Both the position numbers and the translations under genes were made by a program. A model generated the notes under the pieces. It had not been told where the DNA came from. It worked only from the letters and a program-made list of their open reading frames with translations, and ran no database searches. Below are positions 17,350 through 27,649 of a DNA stretch of 64,000 nucleotides, piece after piece. The DNA lies in contig NZ_FNVV01000012.1 in the NCBI RefSeq assembly GCF_900108345.1, positions 186,001 to 250,000 on the forward strand. Direction: 5' to 3'. The stretch comes from Bacteroides ndongoniae (GTDB taxonomy: Bacteria > Bacteroidota > Bacteroidia > Bacteroidales > Bacteroidaceae). Every line of letters starts with the position of its first letter. Position 1 is the first letter of the stretch.

Positions 17350-18795
17350 ATGAAAGAATCTTCACTGAAAGAGAAAACCGCCCGCGGCCTGTTCTGGGGA
17401 GGATTCAGCAACGGCATACAACAGCTGCTGAACCTTGTCTTCGGAATTTTTCTGGCACGCCTGCTCGACCGTTCCGACTACGGTATGGTGGGACTGCTTA
17501 CGGTCTTTTCGGCCGTTGCCTCAGCCTTGCAGGAAGGAGGATTCATCTCGGCACTGACCAACAAGAAGCAGGCCGAACACCGCGACTACAATGCAGTCTT
17601 CTGGTTCAGTACGCTATGCAGCATTACATTCTACCTCATTCTGTTCTTTGCCGCGCCGCTGATTGCAGATTTCTACCGGATTCCCGAACTTATTCCCCTG
17701 TCGCGTCTGTTGTTTCTGGGGTTTGTCATTTCCAGCCTGAGCATTGCGCCACGGGCTTATCTGTTCAAGCATCTCAAGATTAAGGAAACCACCATCATCT
17801 CCATTTCCGCCCTGTGCGTGTCGGGCGTTGTGGGCATTACGCTGGCTGCCAACGGATTCGCCTACTGGGGTCTGGCTGTTCAGTCGCTGTCATTCGTCAG
17901 CGTGGTCACACTGCTCAACTTCTACTTTGCCCGCTGGCGTCCCAGCCTGAGCATCGACCTGCGCCCCATCCGCAGCATGATAGGTTTCAGCAGCAAGCTG
18001 ATTGTGACCAACATCGTCAACATCGTCAACAACAACCTGTTCTCGATGATACTGGGTAAGTTCTACTCTGCCCACGAAGTCGGCGACTTTACGCAAGCCA
18101 ACAAATGGAACGGCATGGGTCATACGCTCATCACCAACATGATAAACGGCATTGCACAGCCCGTCTTTACCAGCATCTCCGACGACCGCGAGCGTCAACT
18201 GGCCGTGTTCCGCAAGTTGCTGCGCTTTACGGCATTCATCTCTTTCCCCGCCATGTTCGGGCTCAGCCTGATAGCCCGTGAACTGATTGTCATCACCATC
18301 ACCGAGAAGTGGCTGTCCAGTGCCTACATCCTGCAACTGCTCTGCATCTGGGGGGCGTTCATTCCCATCAGCAGCCTGTTCTCCAACTTAGTCATCAGCC
18401 GGGGGCATTCGTCCATATACATGTGGAACACCATCGGCATCTGCCTGCTGCAACTGCTCACCGCCTGCGCCCTGTACCCCTTTGGCATGCAATGGATGCT
18501 GCGTGCCTTTGTGGTGATCAACATCGGCTGGCTCTTCGTATGGTTCCGCTTCGTCCATCTCGAAATCGGCCTTATGCTGAAAGACATGCTGAAAGACATC
18601 GCGCCCTATCTGGGTCTTTCGGCCCTGCTGACCATCGGTACGCACTACCTGACCCGTAACATCGACAACCTCTACCTGTCCATGGGGACGAAGATAGTCA
18701 CCGTAGCCGCACTGTATGCCCTGATTCTGTGGCGGTTGAAGTCCGTCATCTTCAAGGAAAGCATTCAATTCCTCTTAAAGAAAAAGATCGTATGA
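17350..18795 (+). CDS. Wzx-type polysaccharide flippase
   Basis: 481 residues of mostly transmembrane helices in the MOP-superfamily arrangement (about 12-14 segments). Start ARGLFWGGFSNGIQQLLNLVFGIFLARLLDRSDYG is typical of the PST/Wzx group, with the second half showing the polysaccharide_synt_C pattern (ISFPAMFGLSLIARELIVITI). It should flip lipid-linked oligosaccharide units across the inner membrane for capsule, O-antigen or exopolysaccharide assembly. It is the first gene of a five-gene plus-strand run and its stop overlaps the next start (ATGA at 18792). Confidence 0.9.
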   Translation: MKESSLKEKTARGLFWGGFSNGIQQLLNLVFGIFLARLLDRSDYGMVGLLTVFSAVASALQEGGFISALTNKKQAEHRDYNAVFWFSTLCSITFYLILFFAAPLIADFYRIPELIPLSRLLFLGFVISSLSIAPRAYLFKHLKIKETTIISISALCVSGVVGITLAANGFAYWGLAVQSLSFVSVVTLLNFYFARWRPSLSIDLRPIRSMIGFSSKLIVTNIVNIVNNNLFSMILGKFYSAHEVGDFTQANKWNGMGHTLITNMINGIAQPVFTSISDDRERQLAVFRKLLRFTAFISFPAMFGLSLIARELIVITITEKWLSSAYILQLLCIWGAFIPISSLFSNLVISRGHSSIYMWNTIGICLLQLLTACALYPFGMQWMLRAFVVINIGWLFVWFRFVHLEIGLMLKDMLKDIAPYLGLSALLTIGTHYLTRNIDNLYLSMGTKIVTVAALYALILWRLKSVIFKESIQFLLKKKIV

Positions 18796-19724
18796 GCCGC
18801 ATAGCCTATATTCTTTCCGCCTACAAAGATGCGCCCCACCTGGCACGCTTAATAGCCGCGCTGGACGACGATGCCGACTTCTACGTCCACATCGACCGCA
18901 AAGCCGACGACCGCCCCTTCCGACAGTTGCTCGAAGGAAAAGTCACCTTCGTCCCCTCACACTGGGTGAGCTGGGGTGGCTGGGAACAGGTGGAATACCA
19001 GAAGGAACTGCTGGCCGCTGTCATCCGCAGCGGAGTGGACTACGGCCGCGTGGTATGCCTGAGCGGACAGGACTATCCGCTGTGGAGCAATGTGGAGATT
19101 CACCGCTACTTCGACGAATATGCTGACACGGAATTCATCATGGGCATGAACCTGTCGCAATGCCACGTTGCCTATCAGCGGAACAAAATAATCTGCTACC
19201 ACTTCTTCCGCGACCTGGAGTGGAAGAGCCAATGGTGGAAAAACAAGTTCATCGTAGCCTCGCGCCACCTGATGAAACTGCTCCCCGTCCGCAAACCGCC
19301 TTATACCTATATAAAAGGAAAGAAAGCGGAAGTCTATTTCGGCTCCGACTACTGGGCACTGACCCTGCCCTGCGCACGCTATGTATATGAACGGCTCTGC
19401 ACCGAGAAGCAACTGGTAAGCTACTTCCGCACCAGCTTCGTACCCAGCGAACTGTGCGTCCAGACCCTCGTCTTCAACTCCCCGTTCGGGGCACACGCCC
19501 TGCTGCACCGGGGAGACTATCCCGGCCTGTCGGGTCTGACCCCGTTGCACTACATCGAATACGGCAAAGCCATCAAGGCACTGACCGCCGACGACCTGCC
19601 GAAGCTGACTCAATCGGGCAAGATGTTCTGCCGGAAAGTGATAAGCGGCACTTCCGACGCACTGGCGCAAGCCATCGACAACCTCCGTCTTTCACCTCAA
19701 AACCCAAGCTCATGCACATACTGA
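18792..19724 (+). CDS. Core-2/I-branching-type glycosyltransferase (GT14-like)
   Basis: 310 residues from the ATG that overlaps the flippase stop. Family features: IAYILSAYKDAPHLARLIAALD, FYVHIDRKAD, VSWGGWEQVEYQKELL, CLSGQDYPL and FGSDYWALT. Members are related to beta-1,6-N-acetylglucosaminyltransferases; the donor and acceptor of bacterial homologues vary. Translational coupling to the flippase and a 13-base overlap with the next gene place it firmly in the polysaccharide operon. Confidence 0.88.
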   Translation: MSRIAYILSAYKDAPHLARLIAALDDDADFYVHIDRKADDRPFRQLLEGKVTFVPSHWVSWGGWEQVEYQKELLAAVIRSGVDYGRVVCLSGQDYPLWSNVEIHRYFDEYADTEFIMGMNLSQCHVAYQRNKIICYHFFRDLEWKSQWWKNKFIVASRHLMKLLPVRKPPYTYIKGKKAEVYFGSDYWALTLPCARYVYERLCTEKQLVSYFRTSFVPSELCVQTLVFNSPFGAHALLHRGDYPGLSGLTPLHYIEYGKAIKALTADDLPKLTQSGKMFCRKVISGTSDALAQAIDNLRLSPQNPSSCTY

Positions 19725-20923
19725 TTCTTCCCATGTACTATCCCGAGCCGGGAGCTCCTGCCCATCGCGGATACATGTTCCACGAACAGGCCATGCAGAT
19801 AGCCCGTGCCGGATGCCGCGTCGGGCTGGTCTATACCGAACAGCGGCTGCGCAAGGACTTCACCTGGAAGCGGTTCTGCCACGAAAGCCACTTCCAGATT
19901 ACCCGTGAAGACAACGGCACGTTCGTCACCCTGCGCCTTCATGCCTGGAATCCCAAACTGTCTACCCGCATCGGAGGACTGATATGGGCCAACCTGACCC
20001 TGCTGGCCGTGCGCAACTACATCCGCCACTACGGAAAGCCCGACCTGATACATGCCCACTTCGGCACCTGGGCCGGCTATGCCGCCCGTCTGGCCTGCCG
20101 CCGCTACGGCATTCCCTACGTGGTCACCGAGCACGCTTCGTCCATCAACCACGGGCACGTGACGCCTACCCAGGCCGCCACGTTGCGCACTGCCTACAGC
20201 CAGGCTCGCAAGGTGATCTGTGTAGGTTCATTGCTCCGGAAGAACCTGACGCCTTACCTGGTCCGCCCCGACCAGGCCACCGTGATTCCCAACTTTGTAG
20301 ACATCTCCACCTTCCGCCCCGGCGACCGCCATACGGACAAGGAACGCAGCTTTACCTTTGTCAGCGTGGGCAACCTGAATCCGCGGAAAGGATTTGCCGA
20401 ACTGATTGAAGCCTTCCGCCGCAGCTTTGGCCAGATGCCGCACGTGTCGCTCGTCATTGCCGGCGACGGCGAGGAGCAGCCTCATCTGCAAGCCCTGATT
20501 CAACAACTGCACCTAGAGCGGCAAGTCACCCTGACAGGGCGGTTGCCCCGCGAAGAAGTGGCCCGCCTGTTGGCCCGCTGCGATGCCTTTGTACTGGCTT
20601 CGCACGCCGAGACCTTCGGCATTGTGTTCATCGAAGCCATGGCCACCGGAATGCCTGCCATCGGCACCGTCTGTGGCGGCCCGGAGGACATCATCACGCC
20701 CGAAAGCGGTTACCTGATACCGCCCGGCGACGTCGGACTGCTGGCCGAGAAGATGAAACTGCTGTACGACCGCTACGAGACCTTCGACCAGGCTGCCATC
20801 CGCCGTTCCATTGCCGAACGCTTCGACTTCGGCCTGGCGGGACAGAAGCTAAAAGCCGTCTATGAAGCAGCTCTGCAGACCGCACCGCAAACCTCTGCCT
20901 CGGACAAATCCGGACAGGCCTGA
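19712..20923 (+). CDS. GT4-family glycosyltransferase
   Basis: 403 residues; the ATG at 19712 starts MHILILPMYYPEPGAPAHRG and overlaps the previous gene by 13 bases. GT-B fold: N-terminal acceptor domain with HAHFGTWAGYAA, and C-terminal glycosyltransferase group 1 domain with SVGNLNPRKGF, GRLPREEVARLLARCDAFVLAS and the donor-binding ETFGIVFIEAMATGMP (E-x7-E). It transfers a sugar from a nucleotide donor during repeat-unit assembly at the cytoplasmic face; its specificity cannot be deduced. Confidence 0.9.
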   Translation: MHILILPMYYPEPGAPAHRGYMFHEQAMQIARAGCRVGLVYTEQRLRKDFTWKRFCHESHFQITREDNGTFVTLRLHAWNPKLSTRIGGLIWANLTLLAVRNYIRHYGKPDLIHAHFGTWAGYAARLACRRYGIPYVVTEHASSINHGHVTPTQAATLRTAYSQARKVICVGSLLRKNLTPYLVRPDQATVIPNFVDISTFRPGDRHTDKERSFTFVSVGNLNPRKGFAELIEAFRRSFGQMPHVSLVIAGDGEEQPHLQALIQQLHLERQVTLTGRLPREEVARLLARCDAFVLASHAETFGIVFIEAMATGMPAIGTVCGGPEDIITPESGYLIPPGDVGLLAEKMKLLYDRYETFDQAAIRRSIAERFDFGLAGQKLKAVYEAALQTAPQTSASDKSGQA

Positions 20924-20985
20924 CGAGGACCGCCAGCAGACAAACACCCCATCAATCCCAACACCGAAACGAACAGAAAGAAGAA

Positions 20986-22107
20986 ATGAAGATAGCCGTC
21001 ATCGATTGCTCCGTCTCCGGTCACCGCGAGACTTACTATAAAGAATTTACCCTTGCCTGGGCCAGTCTGGGACACGATGTCCTGCTGTGCGCCCCACGGG
21101 CATCGGGTACCGAACAAGCAGCCACCTTCGTGCCCATCGACACCCGTCCGCTGCGTCCGCTGCCCGCCGGCCAACCCATCCGCAAGAAACTGACGGTGCT
21201 GCACAACGCCTGCATCCGTCTGCAAAACCTGTCCGCCATCAACAGACAAATCGGCGATTTCCATCCCGACTTAGTTTACTTTCCCTGCTTGGACGACCTG
21301 CTGCCCACGCTGGGGCCTCTCGCCCTGTTCGACCGCCTGATGCCCTATCCGTGGAGCGGACTGCTGGTACAGTCCATGCTGCCTGCCTACCGTCCGGGAC
21401 AGCCCGACGTCCGTCCCTTCCTGCGCAGCCGTCATTGCCGGGGAATAGGTGTGCTGAACGAGTTCTCCACAGACAGTCTGAAGAGATTCCAAACCCGCAT
21501 CGACTGCCTGCCCGACTTTGCCGACCTGTCGCAACCCGACGAGAGTTATCCCCTGCTGCACACGCTACACGAACGGGCCGCCGGACGGAAAATCGTTTCG
21601 TTGACAGGTTCCATCGGCACCCGCAAGGGTATCGACCTGCTGCTGAGCGTCATTCCCACCCTGCCCGCGGACGAATACTTCTTCCTGATGGCAGGAAAGT
21701 CGTGGCTGACCGAAGAGCAGACCCGCCGGGTCAAGGCCTTCGAAGCCGCCCACGCCAACTGTCTGTTTGCCCTGGAACGCATTCCCGACGAAGCCTGCTT
21801 CAACGCCCTGATAGCTGCCAGCGACGTAGTCTTTGCCGCCTACCGCCACTTCAGCGGCAGCAGCAACCTGCTGACCAAGGCCGCCGCTTTCGGCCGTCCC
21901 ATCGTGGTAAGCAGCGGACAGTGCATGGGTCGGCGCGTAGAACACTACGGCACAGGCATTGCCATTGCCGAAGACGATACCCGGGCCTGCCACGAAGCCA
22001 TCGTCCGCCTCTGCCGCGACGGTGTGCCCCGCCCCGAAGGACCGGCCGCCTACGCCGCACAGCACAGCCTGCAACGTCTGGTCCCCATCCTGAAAAGCTA
22101 TACCTGA
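20986..22107 (+). CDS. GT-B-fold glycosyltransferase
   Basis: 373 residues, start MKIAVIDCSVSGHRETYY. The C-terminal half has the group 1 transferase order: IVSLTGSIGTRKGIDLLLSVI, then EACFNALIAASDVVFAAY and SSNLLTKAAAFGRPIVVS. The usual E-x7-E motif is not clear, so this is a divergent member. It lies 62 bases after the preceding transferase and 34 bases before the next in the same direction, consistent with one operon. Confidence 0.8.
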   Translation: MKIAVIDCSVSGHRETYYKEFTLAWASLGHDVLLCAPRASGTEQAATFVPIDTRPLRPLPAGQPIRKKLTVLHNACIRLQNLSAINRQIGDFHPDLVYFPCLDDLLPTLGPLALFDRLMPYPWSGLLVQSMLPAYRPGQPDVRPFLRSRHCRGIGVLNEFSTDSLKRFQTRIDCLPDFADLSQPDESYPLLHTLHERAAGRKIVSLTGSIGTRKGIDLLLSVIPTLPADEYFFLMAGKSWLTEEQTRRVKAFEAAHANCLFALERIPDEACFNALIAASDVVFAAYRHFSGSSNLLTKAAAFGRPIVVSSGQCMGRRVEHYGTGIAIAEDDTRACHEAIVRLCRDGVPRPEGPAAYAAQHSLQRLVPILKSYT

Positions 22108-22141
22108 ACCCTTCACCATTAACCATTTATCATTAACCATC

Positions 22142-23380
22142 ATGAAAGTACTATTCACCTTCGGCGGAATGCCCCACTACCTGAACGCCATGTTAGAGAA
22201 ACTCCAGGCCAAGGGAGCCGACATCACCGTCGTCAGCCCCCGGAAAGGAAATGCCACCATCGGCAAAGGCGTCAAGATGGTGGAAGAGGGTGCTTACCGC
22301 CACCTCAATACACAGGAAAAGAAGATGTATTACGGCAAAAGCGGATTCCCCGCCCTGCCCGACATCATTGCCGACGAACGCCCCGACATCGTTGTGCTGG
22401 GCTGGCCCTACTTTCTGCAGGTCTTCTTTCAGCCGTCGCTGCGCCGTGCCCTGAAGCGTTGCGGCGCCCGGTTGGTGATTCGCGAGATTCCCTTCCAGAC
22501 ACCGCCCTACGGACAGATACGCGATTACTTCCGCCAACACCCCATGTACGACGAAGGCATGCGCCTGCTCAGCACGGGCAAAGCCTTCTACCTGCGCCAG
22601 TGGCTGACGGCCCGCATCCGCAAGTACTGCTATGCCCGCGTCGCAGGTACCCTCAACTACTCCACGGCGGCCTACGACATCCTGCCTTCGTACGGCGTGA
22701 AGCGCGAACAGATTCATGTCACCTATAACTCGACAGACACCGAAGCCCTGTGGCGCGAGAAGGCAGCCGTGCTGGCTGCCCCTGCCCTGTTGCCTCCGTC
22801 GGAAAGGCGGCTGCTCCACATCGGGCGGTTGGTGAAGTGGAAACGGGTGGACCTGCTCATCGAAGCCTTCGCCCGGACGCTGACCCAATATCCCGATGCC
22901 GAATTAGTCATCGTGGGCAACGGTCCCGAACTGGACAACCTGAAGAAGCAAGCCACTGCCTTAGGCTTGCCCCTCCGCAGCAAGGAAGAGAACGGGGTTG
23001 ACGGGCGTGGCTGCGTGCGCTTCATCGGCGCCGTTTACGACCCGAAGGAACTGGGAGCTTACATGAACGAGGCAACCGTCTATGTGCTGGCCGGCATGGG
23101 CGGACTGTCCATCAACGACGCCATGACCTACGCCCTGCCCGTGGTCTGCTCCGTGTGCGACAGTACCGAGCGCGACCTGGTGACCGACGGACGGAACGGC
23201 CTCTTCTTCCGCGACGGCGATGCCGACAGTCTGACCGAAAAGATTCTTCAACTGCTGGCCTCGCCCCAGGAGTGCCGCCGCATGGGACAGGAGTCGGAAC
23301 GCATCATCCGCGAGCAAATCAACATCGACACCGTCAGCGAACGCTACCTGAAAGCCTTCGCCGATTTCCTCCGTCGCTGA
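22142..23380 (+). CDS. GT4-family glycosyltransferase
   Basis: 412 residues. N-terminus MKVLFTFGGMPHYLNAMLEKL with a GG-containing acceptor loop; a C-terminal donor-binding domain with LLHIGRLVKWKRVDLLIEAFA, AELVIVGNGPELDNLKK and a nucleotide-sugar region GGLSINDAMTYALPVVCS, in which the usual acidic E-x7-E is replaced by a D-containing version (NDAMTYALP). It is the last gene of the plus-strand run; a tandem hairpin array follows at once. Confidence 0.88.
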   Translation: MKVLFTFGGMPHYLNAMLEKLQAKGADITVVSPRKGNATIGKGVKMVEEGAYRHLNTQEKKMYYGKSGFPALPDIIADERPDIVVLGWPYFLQVFFQPSLRRALKRCGARLVIREIPFQTPPYGQIRDYFRQHPMYDEGMRLLSTGKAFYLRQWLTARIRKYCYARVAGTLNYSTAAYDILPSYGVKREQIHVTYNSTDTEALWREKAAVLAAPALLPPSERRLLHIGRLVKWKRVDLLIEAFARTLTQYPDAELVIVGNGPELDNLKKQATALGLPLRSKEENGVDGRGCVRFIGAVYDPKELGAYMNEATVYVLAGMGGLSINDAMTYALPVVCSVCDSTERDLVTDGRNGLFFRDGDADSLTEKILQLLASPQECRRMGQESERIIREQINIDTVSERYLKAFADFLRR

Positions 23381-23423
23381 CGTCTGCCGGCCCGAATACA
23401 GGTGCCGTTCGTGCTGCACACAG

Positions 23424-23613
23424 GTTGCAGTCGCACTGCAAACAGGTGTGCAGTGACGCTGCAAACAGGCGTGCAGTGACACTGCAACAAGCGTGCAGTG
23501 ACACTGCAACGGGCGTGCAGTGGCTCTGCAACGAGCGTGCAGTAACTCTGCAGCGGGCGTGCAGTAACTCTGCAGCGGGCGTGCACAGACAGTGCAGCGG
23601 ACGTGCAGCAACC
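23424..23613. repeat. Tandem array of about eight 22-bp self-complementary units
   Basis: Units of 22-24 bases of the form GTGCAGTGACACTGCAACGGGC, each containing the palindrome GCAGTnnnACTGC or a variant. Units 3-6 step exactly 22 bases (starts 23493, 23515, 23537, 23559), and units 5 and 6 are identical. The flanking units are degenerate. It lies between the convergent ends of a glycosyltransferase gene and wecB. There are no unique spacers. Confidence 0.9.
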
Positions 23614-23687
23614 ATATCACCAGGGAAATAGCATCAGAAAACAGGCTGGCGGCCACAGCCGTCCCAGCCCAAAGCCAACCGGAAGCC

Positions 23688-24827
23688 TCAGCGTACGGCC
23701 TCGGTCAGCGCCTTTACAATCCGTTCGCAGGCACGGCCGTCGCCGTAAGGATTGTGAGTCTCGGACATGCGGCGATACATATCCGCATCCGTCAGCAGTT
23801 CGGACACGTTGGCCACGATGGCATCGGCATCCGTACCCACTAACTTCACCGTTCCTGCCTCTACGGCTTCGGGACGCTCGGTGGTGTCGCGCATCACCAG
23901 TACCGGCTTGCCCAACGAAGGAGCCTCTTCCTGCACGCCACCGCTGTCGGTCAGCAGCAGGGTGGAGTGACGCATGGCGTAAACAAAAGGCAGATAGTCC
24001 AGCGGGGCAATCAGGCGTACGTTGTCCAGGCCCGACAGCAGTTCATAGACAGGCTTCTGCACGTTGGGATTCAGATGGACGGGATAGACAATGTCCATCT
24101 CCGGATGACGACAGGCAATCTCGCGGATGGCACGGCAGATGTGCCGGAAGCCTTCGCCGAAGTTCTCGCGACGGTGTCCGGTGACAAGGATGTAGGGACG
24201 ACGGCCCACCTCGTAACCCTTGGACAGGAGTTCGGCATGTACCTTTTCCTTCATGCCCGGCTTGTGGTCGATGATGTCCACTGCCATCAGCAGGGCGTCG
24301 ATAACTGTGTTTCCGGTAACGAATATCTTTTCGTCGGCCACGCCCTCGCGCAGCAGGTTCTGCCGCGACTGATCGGTAGGAGCAAAGTAGAGCGAAGTGA
24401 TGCGGTCGGTCACCTGACGGTTCATCTCCTCGGGCCAGGGCGACAGCATGTTGTACGTGCGCAGTCCTGCTTCCACGTGTCCTACGGGTATCTGCATGTA
24501 GAAGGCAGCCAGCGAAGCGGCCATAGAGGTCGTGGTGTCGCCGTGAACCAGTACCACGTCGGGACGGAAGTCCTTCAGTACGTCGCGCAAGCCCAGCAGC
24601 ACACGTGAAGTGATGTCGTACAGGTCCTGATTGGGCGCCATGATGTTCAGGTCGTACTCGGGCACGATGTCAAACACTTCGAGCACCTGATCCAGCATCT
24701 GGCGGTGCTGGGCAGTGACGCAAACACGGGTTTCAAAAGCCTCACGGTCGCCTTGCAGGGCTTTCACCAACGGTGCCATCTTGATGGCTTCGGGGCGGGT
24801 ACCGAAAACAAGCAGTATCTTTTTCAT
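23688..24827 (-). CDS. wecB: UDP-N-acetylglucosamine 2-epimerase (non-hydrolysing)
   Basis: 379 residues. It interconverts UDP-GlcNAc and UDP-ManNAc. Family motifs: [18 protein letters not shown] at the N-terminus, [49 protein letters not shown] and [28 protein letters not shown] with substrate-binding Glu and Arg residues. It lies 19 bases downstream of wecC on the minus strand, so the pair forms a two-gene unit that supplies UDP-ManNAcA to the polysaccharide cluster on either side. Confidence 0.95.
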   Translation of the reverse strand: MKKILLVFGTRPEAIKMAPLVKALQGDREAFETRVCVTAQHRQMLDQVLEVFDIVPEYDLNIMAPNQDLYDITSRVLLGLRDVLKDFRPDVVLVHGDTTTSMAASLAAFYMQIPVGHVEAGLRTYNMLSPWPEEMNRQVTDRITSLYFAPTDQSRQNLLREGVADEKIFVTGNTVIDALLMAVDIIDHKPGMKEKVHAELLSKGYEVGRRPYILVTGHRRENFGEGFRHICRAIREIACRHPEMDIVYPVHLNPNVQKPVYELLSGLDNVRLIAPLDYLPFVYAMRHSTLLLTDSGGVQEEAPSLGKPVLVMRDTTERPEAVEAGTVKLVGTDADAIVANVSELLTDADMYRRMSETHNPYGDGRACERIVKALTEAVR

Positions 24828-24846
24828 GGGTCGGTCTGTTTTTATT

Positions 24847-26049
24847 TCATTTTCTTACCCCGCAGAAGTCCAGCTCTATCTTCGAGTTGTCCTTAGGGAT
24901 GCTGAGGAAGGGCGTATGGCGCACTAACCACGCCACGATGTCGGCCCGACGGTAAGCCTCCTCATAGCCGGTCAGGTGGAAGCTGGGATGGGTTTCGATG
25001 TTGGGCTCCACAATCAGCACGTCGGCACGGCTCTCCGAAACCACACGCGAGGCAATATACTTGGCGGGCGACTCGCGCAGGTCGTCGATGTTGGGCTTGA
25101 AAGCCAGGCCCATGCAGGCTACTACCGGCTCGCGTCCCTGCTCTTCGACAAACTTACGGCAGGCTTCCAGCACCTTGTTGGCACACCAGTCGGCCTTGTA
25201 ATCGTTGGTTTCGCGGGCACGCTTGATGAACTGTGCCTGCTCGGGATAGTCCGACACGATGAACCACGGGTCAACGGCGATGCAGTGTCCGCCCACGCCA
25301 CAACCGGGTTGCAGGATGTTGACACGCGGATGCTTGTTGGCCAGTTCGATGAGCTCCCACACGTTGATGCCGGCATGGTCGCAGATGATGGACAGCTCGT
25401 TGGCAAAAGCTATCTGCGCATCGCGGCTGGAGTTCTCCGTCAGCTTGCACATCTCGGCCGTACGGGCATTGGTACGGTGCAGCTTGCCCTGCACGAAGGC
25501 GGAGTAGAACTCGATGGCCTTGTCGGTCGAAGCCTCATCGATGCCGCCTATCACACGGTCGTTGTGCACCAATTCGTAGAGGGTATTGCCGGGCAACACA
25601 CGCTCGGGGCAGTAAGCGATGAAGATCTGTCCCTTCAGTTCGGGACGCTGGCTGAAGATAAGTTCGGCCATCCGCTCGGTGGTGAACACGGGCGAAGTCG
25701 ATTCGATGACAAACAGGTTGCCGGGCTTCAGGCAGGGGATGACCGAACGGGTAGCCGCCTCTACGTACGTGATGTCCGCACGGTGGTTCTGCTTGAAGGG
25801 CGTCGGAACCACGATGAAAAAGGCGTCGGCCTCTTCGGGTTTGGCGACAGCACGCAGGCTTCCGCTCTGCACCGCTTCGCGCACCACCCGCTCCAGGTCG
25901 GGCTCCACGATATGTACTTTTCCCTGATTGACGGTTTCCACTACCGAGGGATTGACATCTACTCCCACCACCTGATAACCATGATGGGCTGCTACAGCCG
26001 CGGTGGGCAGGCCGATGTACCCCAATCCTACAAATACAACCTTCTTCAT
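24847..26049 (-). CDS. wecC: UDP-N-acetyl-D-mannosamine dehydrogenase
   Basis: 400 residues. It oxidises UDP-ManNAc to UDP-ManNAcA with two NAD+. The N-terminal Rossmann motif is [17 protein letters not shown]; the substrate-binding part includes [23 protein letters not shown], and the active-site cysteine sits in [17 protein letters not shown]. The C-terminal domain has [17 protein letters not shown]. Choice of WecC over a UDP-glucose dehydrogenase follows from the sequence type and the adjacent wecB. This implies that the polysaccharide contains N-acetylmannosaminuronic acid or a derivative. Confidence 0.93.
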   Translation of the reverse strand: MKKVVFVGLGYIGLPTAAVAAHHGYQVVGVDVNPSVVETVNQGKVHIVEPDLERVVREAVQSGSLRAVAKPEEADAFFIVVPTPFKQNHRADITYVEAATRSVIPCLKPGNLFVIESTSPVFTTERMAELIFSQRPELKGQIFIAYCPERVLPGNTLYELVHNDRVIGGIDEASTDKAIEFYSAFVQGKLHRTNARTAEMCKLTENSSRDAQIAFANELSIICDHAGINVWELIELANKHPRVNILQPGCGVGGHCIAVDPWFIVSDYPEQAQFIKRARETNDYKADWCANKVLEACRKFVEEQGREPVVACMGLAFKPNIDDLRESPAKYIASRVVSESRADVLIVEPNIETHPSFHLTGYEEAYRRADIVAWLVRHTPFLSIPKDNSKIELDFCGVRK

Positions 26050-26197
26050 ACAGAATATATATTTAGTTCTTTGTCATAATTTAAGTTTCGCAAGTGCCCA
26101 ACTTAATCGTTGACAAGGCTTCAGTCAACAAGTTTACAAGGCTGGAATGCCCTGCCTGACAGAGTGCTGCTCGAAACGACCCGTCGCCAACGCCTTT

Positions 26198-26228
26198 TCA
26201 ACTCGTCAACTTGTCAACTCGTCAACTG
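26198..26228. repeat. 8-bp tandem repeat TCAACT(C/T)G, four copies
   Basis: The units are TCAACTCG, TCAACTTG, TCAACTCG, TCAACTG. Upstream at 26107-26140 lie complementary CGTTGACAAGG and GTCAACAAG, so the spacer between wecC and the next operon (26050-26383) can fold. The same word family occurs at 15.54 and 56.35 kb. Confidence 0.75.
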
Positions 26229-26316
26229 CAACTTAAGCTTGCCAAAGTTGAGTCATAACACGGGCAAAAGTACAAATAATATGTGTGACTTTGCACCGTT
26301 TCTCGCCGAAAACCAC

Positions 26317-26324
26317 TACTTTTG
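26317..26324 (+). promoter_or_regulatory. Likely promoter -7 element of the second glycosyltransferase operon
   Basis: TACTTTTG matches TAnnTTTG; a TTTG at 26290-26293 is 23 bases upstream, slightly longer than the usual 19-21. The first gene starts 60 bases downstream. Confidence 0.55.
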
Positions 26325-26383
26325 CAGCAAATAACGGGCATTTCATTGTCTATTCTCTATTTTTCAATTGACCATTCAAAAAG

Positions 26384-27649
26384 ATGAGAGTACTATTGAT
26401 CAATACATCCGAACGTATCGGTGGTGCCGCCATAGCCTGTAGCCGGCTGATGGAAGCCCTGAAGAACAACGGCATCAAGGCCAAAATGCTGGTGCGCGAC
26501 AAGCAGACCGAACAGATCACCGTCGTGTCGCTCGACCGCAGCTGGCGGTTAGTATGGAAATTCGTGTGGGAACGCATCCGCATCTGGCAGGCCAACCGCT
26601 TCAAGAAGCACAACCTGTTCGCCATCGACATTGCCAACACCGGTACGGACATCACCTCACTGCCCGAATTCCAGCAGGCCGACGTCATCCACCTGCATTG
26701 GATCAATCAGGGAATGCTCTCGCTGAAGAACCTGAAAAAGATATTCGATTCGGGGAAGCCCATCGTGTGGACCATGCACGACATGTGGCCCGCAACCGGC
26801 ATCTGCCACTACGCCGGCGATTGCAGCCTCTACGAAGAAGAGTGTCACCACTGTCCCCAACTCTACGGCGGCGGAAGCCGTAAAGACCTTTCCAACCGCG
26901 TGTTCCGCAAGAAACGCGAGCTCTACCGCAACCACCCCGTCACGTTCGTGGCATGCAGCCACTGGCTCGAAGGCATGGCACGGAAAAGTGCGTTGCTGAC
27001 GGGACAGAACATCATCAGCATCCCCAACGCCATCAATACCAACCTCTTCAAGCCACGCAGCAAGCAGGAAGCGCGAAGCCGGTGCATGCTGCCGCAGGAC
27101 ATCAAACTGATACTGTTCGGCTCGGTGAAAATCACCGACCCACGCAAAGGCATGCAATACCTGATTGAATCGTGCAAACTGCTGGCCGGAAAGCATCCCG
27201 AACTGGTAAAGGAACTGGGCATCGTGGCTTTCGGCAACCAGTCGAAGCAATTGGAGAACCTGTTGCCCTTCAAAGTCTATCCGCTGGACTTCGTACACGA
27301 CGAGCACCAGTTGGTCAACATCTACAATTCGGTTGACATCTACGTCACTCCCTCGTTGCAGGACAATCTGCCCAACACCATCATGGAAGCCATGGCATGC
27401 GGCATCCCCTGCGTAGGCTTCAACGTAGGCGGCATACCGGAGATGATAGACCACCTGCACAACGGCTACGTGGCACAGTACAAATCGTCGGAAGACTTAG
27501 CCAACGGCATCTACTGGACCCTGACCGACCCGGGCTACAACAGCCTGTCCGAAGAAGCCTACCGGAAAGTAGTGACACACTATTCGGAACAGGTCATCGC
27601 CAAGAAGTTCACCGATCTCTACAACAAAGTCACCGGAAGCAATGCATAA
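26384..27649 (+). CDS. GT4-family glycosyltransferase
   Basis: 421 residues. Start MRVLLINTSERIGGAAIACSRLMEAL is typical of WcaC-like GT4 enzymes. Other motifs: HLHWINQGMLSLKNL, TMHDMWPATGICHYAGDC with a run of cysteines (CHYAGDCSLYEEECHHC) found in this subgroup, FGSVKITDPRKGMQYLIE and VTPSLQDNLPNTIMEAMACGIPCVGF (E-x7-E like). It should add a sugar during repeat-unit synthesis. It overlaps the next gene by 8 bases. Confidence 0.92.
   Translation: MRVLLINTSERIGGAAIACSRLMEALKNNGIKAKMLVRDKQTEQITVVSLDRSWRLVWKFVWERIRIWQANRFKKHNLFAIDIANTGTDITSLPEFQQADVIHLHWINQGMLSLKNLKKIFDSGKPIVWTMHDMWPATGICHYAGDCSLYEEECHHCPQLYGGGSRKDLSNRVFRKKRELYRNHPVTFVACSHWLEGMARKSALLTGQNIISIPNAINTNLFKPRSKQEARSRCMLPQDIKLILFGSVKITDPRKGMQYLIESCKLLAGKHPELVKELGIVAFGNQSKQLENLLPFKVYPLDFVHDEHQLVNIYNSVDIYVTPSLQDNLPNTIMEAMACGIPCVGFNVGGIPEMIDHLHNGYVAQYKSSEDLANGIYWTLTDPGYNSLSEEAYRKVVTHYSEQVIAKKFTDLYNKVTGSNA

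Noticed and set aside
23424-23613. CRISPR-like array
   Set aside because: The 22-bp units are contiguous with no unique spacers and carry internal palindromes; no cas genes are nearby.
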